NCBI RefSeq assembly: GCF_001050015.1
Contig: NZ_CVTB01000022.1
Span: 1 to 64,000, forward strand
Source: Mycolicibacterium malmesburyense
Lineage (GTDB): Bacteria; Actinomycetota; Actinomycetes; Mycobacteriales; Mycobacteriaceae
Direction of reading: 5' to 3'
DNA: 64,000 nucleotides
In this document: piece after piece, positions 12,001 to 17,606 of the stretch
Layout of the letters: every line of letters starts with the position of its first letter
Position numbering within the stretch: the first letter of the stretch is position 1
The notes under the pieces: generated by a model
Told to the model about the DNA's origin: nothing
Databases searched by the model: none
What the model saw: the letters and a program-made list of their open reading frames with translations, nothing else
Program-made: the position numbers and the translations under genes

Positions 12001-13320
12001 GTCGTCGAGATCAACGACGACGGCCTGATGGGCGACTTCATCAACTTCGACAGCGACGACCTCGACGGCGCCCTCGCGGAGCTCGACACGCGCTATGTCG
12101 CCGGGGAAGCGGCTCCACACGCTCGCACATGGTCAGCGATCGCCGACGGATACGTCACCTTCAACCGGCGGGAGCTGTTCAAGACCACTCCGGACTGGGT
12201 CAACATCGACCACCGCCGTGGCGGCACCGCATTCGCACCAGGCGAACAGATCTCGTTGGTCAACGCCACGTGGGACGTCGTTCCGAAGATCCACGCGTAC
12301 GCCGAGGTCGTCCACCGACTCGATGATCTCGGGGCAGTCGTCACCCAGGTGGTCACAGCGACGTCGCGCGAAGGCTTCGACGGTGAATGGCGTGAGATCG
12401 TGCTGCTCACCGTCGACGGTGACGCGATTAGCCGCTGCGAAATCTTCGATGAAGCCGAAATCGACGCTTCCCTAGCGAGATTCGACGAGATCAATCGTCC
12501 GGTTGATCGACTTGCCAATGCTGCGACGCGCACCCGCGCGGGCCTGTTGGAGGCATTCGGTCGCCGCGATCTTGATGCCTCCTGTTCTTTCATCGCACCA
12601 GATGGTCGATACGATGATCGTCGGAAGGGCCTGCGCAACGCGGGATCACTCAAGCAGGAATTCGTGCCCAGCATGCTGTCCGAAGCACCTGAAAGCTGGC
12701 AATGGACAGACGAACCGATCGCCATCCGCGGACAGCGTTTGGCGCTATGCCGTGACTGGTTCCGCGACAACGACTCACCGGGCCAGCCCGTCACCGTCGA
12801 TGATCTATCGCTTACCGAAATCACCGAGGATGGATTGATCTGCCATTCCGTGATTTTCGACAACGACGACCTCGACGCCGCGATGGGAGAACTGGACGCC
12901 CGCTGGATCGAGTCGGGGGAGGTCGAGCATCCTGAGATCATCGACGCACATCGCAGAAATCTCGAGATGACCAACCGTCATGACTGGGATGCGCTCACCG
13001 CCGTCTGTGCCGGCGCCACTTATATCAACCACCGGCAGCTCGGAAGCAACACCGCCGACTACATCGCCTCGATCAGTACGCTGGCGTCGCTCGCACCCGA
13101 CCTTTCGATCGAGTCGGCAGAGATCATGGCCCACTCGGCTATCGGCGTCGCGACTCATGTGGTGGTCAGAGGGACGTCCACCGCCGGCCTCGCGATCGAA
13201 GTTCCGTTCCTACTGATCAATCTCTGGAGCGGAGATCACGTCACGCACATCGAAGCTTTCGATCCCGACGACGCCGACCACGCCCTGGAACGCTTCAGGG
13301 AACTCAACGCACCGGACTGA
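94..13320 (+). CDS. Giant BTAD / class III cyclase / AAA ATPase / TPR regulator with a SnoaL-like repeat array
   Basis: A cytosolic multidomain protein of about 4,408 residues, probably a signal-responsive regulator. Residues ~12-90 form an OmpR-like winged helix and ~95-245 a BTAD domain, as in SARP activators. Residues ~269-433 are a class III nucleotide cyclase domain with the metal motif TDIEGST, the GEGD segment and the NRAARL transition-state motif, so catalysis is plausible. Walker A (GEPGVGKT, ~496-503) and Walker B (LILDDLHW, ~609-616) define a STAND/AAA ATPase, followed by helical TPR-like sequence to ~1285. From ~1287 to the end lie repeated SnoaL/NTF2-like modules (annotated separately). 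No signal peptide or membrane segment is seen. ATG 94 is chosen because SARP similarity begins just after it; TTG 43 and GTG 124 are in-frame alternatives. Mycobacterial cyclase-ATPase regulators are known; the repeat tail makes this one far longer than usual. Ligand and targets are unknown. Confidence 0.9.
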   Translation: MLNPPSDDRDVITLQEVELGVLGPLQVRQYGLPVAIPGAKPRAILTMLGLHGGSVVSADALVALLWGDDPPRTATKALQTHISSLRRALGDGFVLTEGTGWTLSTTEIDAIRYKTAAKLGRKALTAGDPTRAVALFDQALALWRGIPELPDSSRGSSEKTRWLEGHAALVEDRADALLATGRAAEIVGELESAIAEAPLRERRWGHLMLALYRAGRQGEALGAYKRARSLLAEELGVDPGPELRRLEAAIVAQDASLEVPQSPQLTTVTRAVTFLLTDIEGSTAAWEADADAMATALARHDEMVEQVVTSRGGRLIKTRGEGDATFSVFDRPSAAAAAAIELQEAIAHEAWQLTDPMRIRVALHTGEVEFRDGDYFGRAVNRAARLRSLATGGQILCSGATAELVIDSLPDDVVLADLGTRRLRNLPRPEHVFELRMEAADEPAPSAAEAPMERPALPAVLVGPGPFVGRGRELERLVSAWQSTLAAGTRAVLIAGEPGVGKTRLAGEWSRHAYDQGAVVLYGRCDEDLGAPYQPFAEALRALVSCVDPNRLRNVRGVEALLPLVPGLADALPDVAAPPRADPDTERYALFDAVVALLGAASASAPVVLILDDLHWAAKPTLLLLRHLLRFGEEARVQIVGTYRSTDLDRSHPLAAMLADLHRDGTATRLQLAGLDEGDVTAYVAEAGYDDEELGRALAAVTGGNPFFLIEALRHVEESGGRWDPSTLPQGVREAVSRRLSRLTAETNKALAAAAVVGSRFPVTLVEQVVGEDLVDAFDEAGKAGIVIEEPGGHYRFNHALVRQSLLAELPSVRRMRLHQRIAVTLEAEPGADDELLAELAHHYFECAWAGNAAKAVEYCRRAADQAMSRVAYEGAADLYDRALHALEELDDELPDRDELQSKLLIAHCEALLAAGDVTSAKVAVSQLREVAGDSGRLGAWGICFDGELSMLTDPERLDQIESAVSVAAEQLAALEDAAGEAKAHTVRAGCLARLGRIGDCETALDQALTAARRAHEHSRVNAVLAGAPLAALWGPNPVPRAGGRCLDVVRLLCITTGSPLVEATSTRCQAVLDAFRGRAAEGRRLIESARRTLTELGLRHALLEVDQFAGIIELVADDAAAAEPYLRRAYEGFRRMGLDTDTADTAALLARACLGLDRDSEADELCSVSERLAGHGSKASIAWRSVRAQLLARADAHDRAKEVAEEAVSLAAATDALVDHGDACLALATVLRSAGNTAGMRAAAEQAVTLYERKGAAALTEKARRVLGARAERARPVAVVAEAEPENACVQVVRQLVAAADRGAWDEYQSLYAPDVSVESRRKLVRWAKADFSQEGWPSTAESVAANSNTVRHAHSVVAVRGERLALCRSTIGGAEVGPDAPQEDVLELYALDEEGRIARRVWFDADDADAAVAELDVLYAQVEKRPPLPENTATRASRRFCELFASREWDEIAESVVDVLHVEDRRRGFGRMGEDRASEITNLRQLAAIGVVQILPTPRAVRGDRLCLSHMLFRGRDTRPDAYETEALTLTEVDDRGLITAMIVFDTDDFDAAIADLDARYEAGEANPFAHTWTIVTGLTAAFNRHDFSAVNCPSTDHRRLTRYAPGDLTPATLTQRMFTPDVRTYIEAVHRLSDRGVVATYRSHGTAQGGFEAEWRGVNILLIEDEQLKRYELFDEPDIDAALVRFDQLSSPTTRPENAASRIHQRMAAHFANRDWDATSELMAEDISVDDRRRVVNTQVRVGREATIESMKAGAELGARSISSVVLATRGDRLALLRTRHSGEGPKAEAFYTEDLSIVEIDADGRICAGVIFELDDFDSAIAELEVRYVTGEATSYARAWTVIAGAYASVSQRRPPAMTPDAVTIDWRRGAAFEPDELMAYIRGGQELELHVGPYVETVHRLNLLGAVVTYASKAASREGFEAEWREVTLSTVDGELINRCELFDEADLDTALARFEELSRPTDRLENAATRASDRLYACFKGRDWPAMADVVTHDFEGYDRRQVINVDLFGRDAVIESFRAVADLGNPDATSTVLATRGARLALTSVRYAVGDEVSDAFHVELLQLIEIDAQERIASLVTFDRDDIHSAFEELEARYIAGEAASHARTWSVVAGIFASLTRHEVPASTPDWLNIDHRRGTPLANADLRAIVETIWDITPDLQSHIEIVHRLGDHGALCTQVSRGTTPDGFPAEWRMLNLTTVDGALASGCELFDEEDLEAAIVRFEELARSERRLENAATRAGERFLKFFTEDDWDAMAELFADTYLYNDRRRTVNSGIRHGRSHAIEDIRAAVDVGLWGSLSSTTVAIRGERLALFRFHASGPDPGVSQFDVFQVIEVNYAEQFAAVVVTDVSDLYAAFETLESRYLADEASAHAHAWAVIAGAYAAVLRHELPPTTPDWVNIDHRRVTPFAPNELEPFLKATWDVLENDITIYVETVHRLSDMGAVVTRVIKGTSREGFTAEWREIGVSTVEGDRINRSEVFDETDLDAALARFDELSNPATQLENAATRADDRFDACFYARDWDAMAALLTDDTYTDDRRRAVNGGMQRGVSAEIENMRTAAGLGVAEAKTVPIAVRGQRLALSRTRFTGQDRGPNGFHSDLLGIVEVDNDHRIVARVIFDTEDLVAALAELDARYAAGEASPYAQTWMTITNAFAVANTRQFPATTPDFVDVDHRQGRRLGAGEIKAYMDVTWEVAPDASIYIQSVHRLTNHGAVLTHAAAGTTPQGFEAEWQEVILSITDGDLISRCELFDASDLDAALARFDELTRPVARPVNAAYQMVERLWSCFAERDWSAIGNLLAPDVRAEDRRRIVNDGLRQGREAFVANMRAVADVGTGDVTSTMVATRGQRLVLARIRSERFHTDVLNLVELNAAQRLITSTMVFDAEDLEAAFVELEKRYLAGEASGSARTWSVIAQGYAAANCGELAFTAPNVVNVDHRPLPMINSGELIPYLQNTFDELAGITTYLEAVHRLTSTGAVVTHVGSGTSREGFNAEWRMINVLMVEGGVINRSELFDESDIDAALTRFDELVAATQKPSNAASLAADRFCECFGARDWDGMAGTLAENVCTDDRRPVVGVGKRQGPQLNVADWQAVAEVGTRYLTSAVVATRGDRLALSRFRTSGRDQRPEAFHTEILAAIATDFDGRIAVCVMFDRDDIDAAFAELDSRYGAGEGAPHRRTWTLLADAIAAFNRRELPATTPDWVNIDHRGGTSIAPGQLFPYVRTSWDLAPDISNYIEVVHQLNDSGAVITRVAAGTSREGFDAEWRVITLATFDGELLSRVELFDESAVDAALTRFDELSSPDPQLTGATTHLDQRSLAGPENAATRALAELWVCFDAQDWEAIQEAMVENFTSYDRRQVVNAGVRRGRATHIENMRSVGEVGFKNAGSPAIATRGEHLALCRSRFTAGEASRSEIVAEALMIIETDAANRLVSNTVFDLDDVDVAFADLDAKYAAGEAAAHARTWSVVTQAYAALNRHEHFERDWIFVDHRHGTPFASTTSAAATHPDVWDVTPDFNAHIEAVHRLSDAAILVTSVVCGTSHDGFGAEWRFIQLLAVAGDSIERCELFDETDIATALARFDDIQTSVRRLDNAAVRVRVRVADAYNRRDTDTFTAGAFGHYEDRRRGLRDEGITDAKYVLAVLSETPASWKMRIEPVAVRGDRLALTREAFRDTNDPTQPIAVELIVLMDVADKADLHTIFFDPEDADAAFAELDARYLAGEAASHARTWSLVIRTYDAFNRHELSPTTEGWVNVDHRPVIASAPGDVHEYVRELWKVASDISTRIEAVHRLSGIGAVFTHAESGTSRDGFAAEWREVTLLTFDGDAITRCEIFDANDIEAALARFDELSRSAAHIDNAATRMWERLADAFNRRDVNGFLALTSPDGRIDDRRKGLQALHEPPDRRKAALALFESPLAWRTDLEPVAIRGERLALARQIYRDTADEIQPVTVDLLTVVEINDDGLMGDFINFDSDDLDGALAELDTRYVAGEAAPHARTWSAIADGYVTFNRRELFKTTPDWVNIDHRRGGTAFAPGEQISLVNATWDVVPKIHAYAEVVHRLDDLGAVVTQVVTATSREGFDGEWREIVLLTVDGDAISRCEIFDEAEIDASLARFDEINRPVDRLANAATRTRAGLLEAFGRRDLDASCSFIAPDGRYDDRRKGLRNAGSLKQEFVPSMLSEAPESWQWTDEPIAIRGQRLALCRDWFRDNDSPGQPVTVDDLSLTEITEDGLICHSVIFDNDDLDAAMGELDARWIESGEVEHPEIIDAHRRNLEMTNRHDWDALTAVCAGATYINHRQLGSNTADYIASISTLASLAPDLSIESAEIMAHSAIGVATHVVVRGTSTAGLAIEVPFLLINLWSGDHVTHIEAFDPDDADHALERFRELNAPD
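3952..13320 (+). repeat. Coding tandem repeat: 12 type-A and 11 type-B SnoaL/NTF2-like modules
   Basis: Inside the giant gene a composite unit of about 795-860 bp recurs. A-modules start near 3952, 4387, 5191, 6004, 6814, 7627, 8440, 9235, 10093, 10903, 11701 and 12514. A-modules open with a NAATRA-like motif, carry RDWDAM and DDRR, and end in ELDARYxAGEA. B-modules open with ARTWSVI, carry TPDWVNIDHRR and VHRLSD, then GTSREGF, EWR and FDELS. The first A-module (3952) has no B partner, and the last B-module is divergent. Units 9-11 form a sub-type with RRKGLR-like motifs and a missing GxxxxIENM segment. Sequence identity between units is moderate, so this is old duplication rather than a recent expansion. 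SnoaL/NTF2 folds bind small hydrophobic ligands or mediate dimerisation; the function here is not known. Confidence 0.9.
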
Positions 13321-13403
13321 TGCGCCGAACGTACGGTGAGGGCGAAATCCGCCGCCGCTTTTCGCACTGAGCGCACGCTCGGCGAAGAAAAGCCGGCTGA
13401 CCA

Positions 13404-13457
13404 TTGACACACAGCCGTTCGGCTGCCTATCGTCGGACATGCAGCCAGACGGCTGCA
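13404..13457 (+). promoter_or_regulatory. Promoter with two operator-like palindromes upstream of the ArsR-SRPBCC gene
   Basis: A -35 element TTGACA (13404-13409) and a -10 TATCGT (13428-13433) are 18 bp apart. Two palindromes share the form CAGCC-N4-GGCTG. The first, CAGCCGTTCGGCTG, lies at 13412-13425 inside the promoter spacer. The second, TGCAGCC-AGAC-GGCTGCA, lies at 13440-13457 just downstream of the -10. Their centres are exactly 30 bp apart, about three helical turns on the same DNA face. The placement fits autorepression by the ArsR-type regulator that follows; binding itself is inferred. Confidence 0.7.
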
Positions 13458-13473
13458 TAACCAGGCGGCAGGG

Positions 13474-14253
13474 ATGGATGACGTATTCAGGGCGCTGGCA
13501 GATCCGAATCGGCGCCTGCTCCTCGACAGCCTCAACGATCGCAACGGGCAGACCCTGCGCGATCTGTGCTCGCGGCTGTCGATGGCGCGCCAGTCGGTGA
13601 GCAAGCACCTCGCCGTGCTCGAAGCGGCGCACCTCATCACCACCGTGTGGCGGGGGCGCGAGAAGCTGCACTACCTCAACGCAGAACCGATCAACGCGAT
13701 CGCCGACCGCTGGATCAATCAGTACGACCGCGCGCGGGTGCAGGCGCTCGCGGACCTCAAGACAGCATTGGAGACCCACCCGATGAGCAGCAGCGACTTC
13801 GTCTACGTCACCTACATCCGCACCACACCCGAACGCCTGTGGCAGGCGATCACCGACCCGGCGTTCTCCAACCGGTACATGGGCCATGCGCTGGTGTCGG
13901 ACTTCAAGAAGGGGTCGTCGTATGTGTGGTCCGACTGCAGCGGCCTGGAGATCAAGGACCCGGAGCAACAAGTGATCCTCGAGTCCGAGCCGTATCGCAG
14001 ACTCGTGTTCGCCTTCCACACCTTTGTTCCCGAACTGGCGACACTAGGCCTCGAGGAGGACGTCGTGAAAAAGGCGGCGGCCGAGCAGAGATCGAAAGTC
14101 ACCTTCGACATCGAACCGGTCGAGGATGGCCAGGTGAAGCTGACCGTCGTGCACGACGAGTTCCCGCCGGAGAGCACCGTGCGCGACCTGATCTCCGGTG
14201 GATGGCCGTGGAAGCTGGCCAACCTCAAGAGTGAATTGGAAGCAGCATCATGA
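13474..14253 (+). CDS. ArsR-family winged-helix regulator fused to an SRPBCC (AHSA1-like) domain
   Basis: 259 residues. Residues 1-90 are an ArsR/SmtB-type winged helix (begins MDDVFRALADPNRR, recognition helix around ARQSVSKHLAVLE). Residues ~105-255 are an SRPBCC/AHSA1-type ligand-binding fold starting FVYVTYIRTTPERLWQAI. No cysteine metal site typical of metal-sensing ArsR proteins is seen in the HTH part, so the fused SRPBCC pocket may be the sensor. The ATG is preceded by the purine-rich ggcggcaggg. The stop overlaps the start of the following DUF899 gene by 4 bp, so the two are translationally coupled. The palindromic promoter upstream suggests autoregulation. This fused architecture with a downstream DUF899 or glyoxalase-like gene is common in actinobacteria; the inducer is unknown. 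Confidence 0.9.
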   Translation: MDDVFRALADPNRRLLLDSLNDRNGQTLRDLCSRLSMARQSVSKHLAVLEAAHLITTVWRGREKLHYLNAEPINAIADRWINQYDRARVQALADLKTALETHPMSSSDFVYVTYIRTTPERLWQAITDPAFSNRYMGHALVSDFKKGSSYVWSDCSGLEIKDPEQQVILESEPYRRLVFAFHTFVPELATLGLEEDVVKKAAAEQRSKVTFDIEPVEDGQVKLTVVHDEFPPESTVRDLISGGWPWKLANLKSELEAAS

Positions 14254-14975
14254 CCGCGATGCCGACGATCGTCGACCGCGAGACGTGGCAAGCCGGGATC
14301 GATGCCCTGCGAACGCGGGAGAAGGCCCATACCCGTGAAGGCGACGCCATCGCCGCCGCCCGCCGACGTCTACCGATGGTCGAAACAGACGCCACCGCAA
14401 CGCTTATCGGACCCGACGGACCCGTCACGCTGCTCGGCGCGTTCGAGGGGCGTTCGCAACTGATCGCGTACTACTTCATGTGGTATCCGCGCCGCCCCGC
14501 ACCCGACCAATGTGAGGGCTGCACATGGTGCGCCAGCCAGGTCGCCGAACTGTCGTACCTTCACTCTCGGGACATCACCTACGCGGTGTTCTGCCAGGGA
14601 CCTCACGACGAAAGTCGCCGCTACCGCGATTTCATGGGGTGGGGGATGCCGTGGTACTCGGCGCAGGACTCTCTCGAGACCTTGCTCGTCGGGCGCCAGA
14701 AGAATCTGATGCACCTGGTCTGCTATGTGCGTGACGGCGACCGCGTATTCGAGACCTACTGGACGAACCGCCGCGGCGTCGAAACCATGGATTTCAGCCT
14801 CGCCCTGATGGACCTCACCGTGTACGGACGCCAGGAAGCGTGGGAGGACTCGCCGGCAGGCTGGCCGATCTACCCGCTCGGCGACGACTGCCAATCCATG
14901 CGCAGTAACGGACGACCGATCACCCAGTGGCCACGCCTCGACGCGGGACACTCCGACCAATTGACCGCGAGATGA
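14250..14975 (+). CDS. DUF899 thioredoxin-fold protein
   Basis: 241 residues, full length for DUF899. The N-terminal helix (residues ~9-45) carries the family pattern of charged residues ending RRRLPMV. The thioredoxin-like core contains C88, C91 and C94 in CEGCTWC, near the position of a redox motif. The C-terminal YGRQEAWEDSPAGWP block is a DUF899 signature. It starts within the stop of the ArsR-SRPBCC gene (ATGA overlap), so it is expressed from the same palindrome-controlled promoter. The reaction is not established; a peroxiredoxin or thioredoxin-like detoxification role is only an inference from the fold. Confidence 0.88.
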   Translation: MTAMPTIVDRETWQAGIDALRTREKAHTREGDAIAAARRRLPMVETDATATLIGPDGPVTLLGAFEGRSQLIAYYFMWYPRRPAPDQCEGCTWCASQVAELSYLHSRDITYAVFCQGPHDESRRYRDFMGWGMPWYSAQDSLETLLVGRQKNLMHLVCYVRDGDRVFETYWTNRRGVETMDFSLALMDLTVYGRQEAWEDSPAGWPIYPLGDDCQSMRSNGRPITQWPRLDAGHSDQLTAR

Positions 14976-14992
14976 CAAGGGAGTGAAGAGAA

Positions 14993-15681
14993 GTGAAGAC
15001 ACCACCGATAGTTCCCTCAGCAGAATGGGACACCGCCTGGCAGGAAATGCTCGTCAAAGAGAAAGAACTCATGCGAGCCCGCGACGCCCTGGCCGCCCAG
15101 CGCCGACGGATGCCTTGGATGGCCGTCGACAAAAACTACACCTTCGAGGGACCCCAGGGCCCGGCCACCCTCCTCGATCTATTCGACGGCAGACGCCAGC
15201 TGATCGTCTACCGCGCGTTCATCGAACCCGGCACCGGAGAAGGCGACGTCCCCGGGCTCCCGGGCTGGCCCGAACACGGTTGCGTCGGGTGCTCCTTGAT
15301 GGCTGACCACGTTCCGAACCTTGCCCATCTCAACGCCCGCGACACCACACTGTATACGTCTCGCGGGCAACACAACCCGACCTGCAGCAGATGAAGTCAA
15401 AGATGGGCTGGGACCATATCCCCTGGTACACCATCACCGACGGTTTTGACGAAGATTTCGGTGTCAAGGACTGGCACGGCACCAACGCGTTCATCCGCGA
15501 AGGTGACCGGATGTTCCGCACCTACCTCGTCACCGGCCGCGGCGACGAAGCGTTCGTCAACACCTGGCCATTCCTTGACATGACAGCGCTCGGGCGACAG
15601 GAGGTATGGGAAGACTCGCCCGAGGGCTATCCGCAGACTCGACCGTACGAGTGGTGGCGATGGCATGACACCTACGCCTAG
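14993..15681 (+). pseudogene. Second DUF899 gene, frameshifted
   Basis: A tandem paralogue of the preceding DUF899 gene in two frames. The 5' part (GTG 14993 to a stop at 15392-15394) covers the N-terminal helix, the RRRMPWM motif and the GCVGC cysteine pair. The 3' part (from about 15353, in-frame to the stop at 15679-15681) carries PDLQQMKSKMGWDHIPWY, then GRQEVWEDSPEGYP. Reading in frame across ctgtatacgtctcg needs one added base near 15353, after which YVSRATQPDLQQ continues the family sequence. Either a single-base deletion has inactivated the gene, or this is a sequencing error. Restored length would be about 229 residues. It follows the first DUF899 gene by 17 bp, in the same operon. 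Confidence 0.8.
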
Positions 15682-15793
15682 TACGCCGATCGCCGCCTAA
15701 AAGGTTGCGATCACAGGGTGAGAATCCCTCACGAAAGTCGCCATGGATTCACATACCAGCTCTGTGAGTGTGCCCGCGCGGACACCCGAAGCG
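15682..15793. other. Convergent intergenic gap
   Basis: Short region between the frameshifted DUF899 gene and the convergent metallo-beta-lactamase-fold gene. No clear hairpin with a T tract and no convincing ORF is seen. Confidence 0.5.
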
Positions 15794-16453
15794 CTACGAC
15801 GGCACCGTCGCCAGCGCTTGGGCCACGGACTCGGCCCACGACCGCGAATCGACCACCGCCCACGCCGTCTCACCGCCGAATGCACTGGAGATCACGAGAT
15901 CCGGTGTGACGGTGCCCAGCAACTCCACACTCGCGCGAAGCTGGCCGGCGTCGCCGCGACCCGGCACCAAGAACGTCGCCCACGTTCCCCTATCGGTGAG
16001 GAACATGGTGTCGCCGGTGAACAGGTAACGCTCACCGGTCACGCCCGTCACGAGATAGCTTGTGCTGCCCGGTGAATGGCCCGGCGTAGGAAGCACCTCG
16101 ACATCATTGTCATCGACGTGCCGCGCACCACCGATCGCCACGTCGACGCGGGCGTGTTCGGCAATGGCACCGAGCTCCGCCTCTGGCGCGTGCAGCCGCC
16201 GACCGAACCGCTCCTCGATCCGTTTCAGGTTCGGCCCCGCCTCGTCGAGATGCGACAGATACTGCGCGCTGACACCTCCCAGACGCTCGATCGCATCGAA
16301 ATCGGCCTCGGAGGCGGGGCAGTAGAACAGCATGTTGCCGCGCGGCCCGCGCCACAGATACGCGTGCGTGGTGAGACCGGGGAATGGCCTGTCCAGCCGG
16401 GTCTGCCAGAGGTCGTCGCGTAATTGCGTCAAATCCTGCGTTGAAGTGGTCAT
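15794..16453 (-). CDS. Metallo-beta-lactamase-fold protein with a degenerate metal site
   Basis: 219 residues. The MBL fold is indicated by LPTPGHSPGSTSYL (third-motif histidine) and YLFTGDTMF (motif with the bridging aspartate). The usual HxHxDH motif is absent: the corresponding segment reads YLSHLDEAGPN, with only one His-x-Asp. Such proteins can have a single or altered metal site or be non-hydrolytic. The ATG start is followed directly by family-like sequence (DLWQTRLDRPF). It runs convergent to the DUF899 operon and divergent from the small secreted protein at 16535. Substrate is unknown. Confidence 0.82.
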   Translation of the reverse strand: MTTSTQDLTQLRDDLWQTRLDRPFPGLTTHAYLWRGPRGNMLFYCPASEADFDAIERLGGVSAQYLSHLDEAGPNLKRIEERFGRRLHAPEAELGAIAEHARVDVAIGGARHVDDNDVEVLPTPGHSPGSTSYLVTGVTGERYLFTGDTMFLTDRGTWATFLVPGRGDAGQLRASVELLGTVTPDLVISSAFGGETAWAVVDSRSWAESVAQALATVPS

Positions 16454-16534
16454 GACGACACTCTGCGACCTGAACCGTTGTTGAGGTCAAGCGATTCTTC
16501 ACCGAACTCCACAGCGAGATGTCACCATCGAAGA

Positions 16535-16915
16535 ATGGCGCGCTCACACGTCGCCGCGGCGCTGGCAGCGGCCCTCACAACCGCGGCAGCACCTCTCGCC
16601 CTGGCCCCCGAAGCGGACGCGGTCTGCTATTCCGCCGACTGCGTGCCCAACGTCGCACGCAATGTCATCGAGGGCACACCGTGCCGGCCCGGCAAGTACT
16701 TCAACTACGGCCTGGGCCCCGACGGTGCCACCTTCGTCTGCAACCGGATCGGCGTCTGGACACCGGCCGGGCCGCTCGTCGGAATCCACAACGTCGCGAT
16801 GGACTGCCCGGAGCAGAACCTGTCGGCGCAGGGGTCCGACGGCGTGGCGTTCGTGTGTACCGACATGGGCGGCGGCCACCTGCGGTGGGCGCATCGCATC
16901 GACACCGCGGAGTGA
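16535..16915 (+). CDS. Small secreted protein, mycobacterial type
   Basis: 126 residues from ATG 16535. An upstream in-frame start at 16478 would place 19 charged residues before the signal peptide and is disfavoured. Residues 1-29 are a Sec-type signal peptide (MARSHVAAALAAALTTAAA, ending ADA before VCYS). The mature part has six cysteines (VCYSADC, PCRPG, FVCN, DCPEQ, FVCTD), suggesting disulphides in the cell envelope. Function is not recognised. The gene converges on the hydrolase at 16917 with almost no gap. Confidence 0.72.
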   Translation: MARSHVAAALAAALTTAAAPLALAPEADAVCYSADCVPNVARNVIEGTPCRPGKYFNYGLGPDGATFVCNRIGVWTPAGPLVGIHNVAMDCPEQNLSAQGSDGVAFVCTDMGGGHLRWAHRIDTAE

Positions 16916-16916
16916 T

Positions 16917-17573
16917 CTACAGCACCGCAACGATACGCGCCGCCACATCCGCGGCAACGGCCAACGACGCTTCATCGGTCGCGGCCGAATAGCGGTCGGC
17001 AGCAGGGTTATATGTCGCTCCCGCGATCGACCCGTGGTCGGCCTCCAGTACGTCGCATGACACCGGCCAACCGTGGCGCGAGAGCGACTCCGCGAACTGA
17101 CGACTCACCTCTGCGGGAACGACATCGTCATGCGCGCCGTGCAACAACGTGAACGCCACCGGGTCGCCGTCCAACGAACCAGGCAACGGCGCTCCGCTGA
17201 GAGGATCGGCGACCATGAACGCGCCCGCCAGGCACACGGTATGAGCGACACGGAACTCGCGCGCATGGATCGCCAGGCCGGCGGCCGCCAGGCCGCCCAT
17301 CGACCAGCCGACGACGACCAACGGCGCGTCGCCGGCGTGCTCACGCGCGCGCGCAGCCGAAGCCAGCAAGTCGGCGCGGCCACGATCGTCGGCGTGTGAG
17401 TCCCAGTCGGCCAGCACGACCGCCAACCCGTGCGCATGCACCCGTTCGGCCAACGGCCGCATCGCGGCGCGCGAATCGGTCTGCGCGCCGTGCCACATCA
17501 GGACGGTCGGTTGCGCCGGATCGCCGTAGATGTCGGCGGACCGGCCGGGGGAGTACTCGACGGTGTGCATCAT
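16917..17573 (-). CDS. Alpha/beta hydrolase (dienelactone hydrolase / BAAT-like)
   Basis: About 218 residues. The nucleophile elbow is GWSMGG. An acid follows in HGAHDDVVP, and the likely catalytic histidine is in EADHGSIAG, the usual Ser-Asp-His order. HGAQTDSR after the first strand supplies an oxyanion-type motif. Start is uncertain: tandem ATGs at 17573 and 17570 precede HTVEYSPG, and TTG 17603 is also open. It lies just downstream of, and on the same strand as, the amidotransferase-like gene, so the two are probably co-transcribed. Substrate unknown. Confidence 0.8.
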   Translation of the reverse strand: MMHTVEYSPGRSADIYGDPAQPTVLMWHGAQTDSRAAMRPLAERVHAHGLAVVLADWDSHADDRGRADLLASAARAREHAGDAPLVVVGWSMGGLAAAGLAIHAREFRVAHTVCLAGAFMVADPLSGAPLPGSLDGDPVAFTLLHGAHDDVVPAEVSRQFAESLSRHGWPVSCDVLEADHGSIAGATYNPAADRYSAATDEASLAVAADVAARIVAVL

Positions 17574-17606
17574 CCTGGAGTGCCCCGGCAACCCTAAGAC
17601 CAACCG

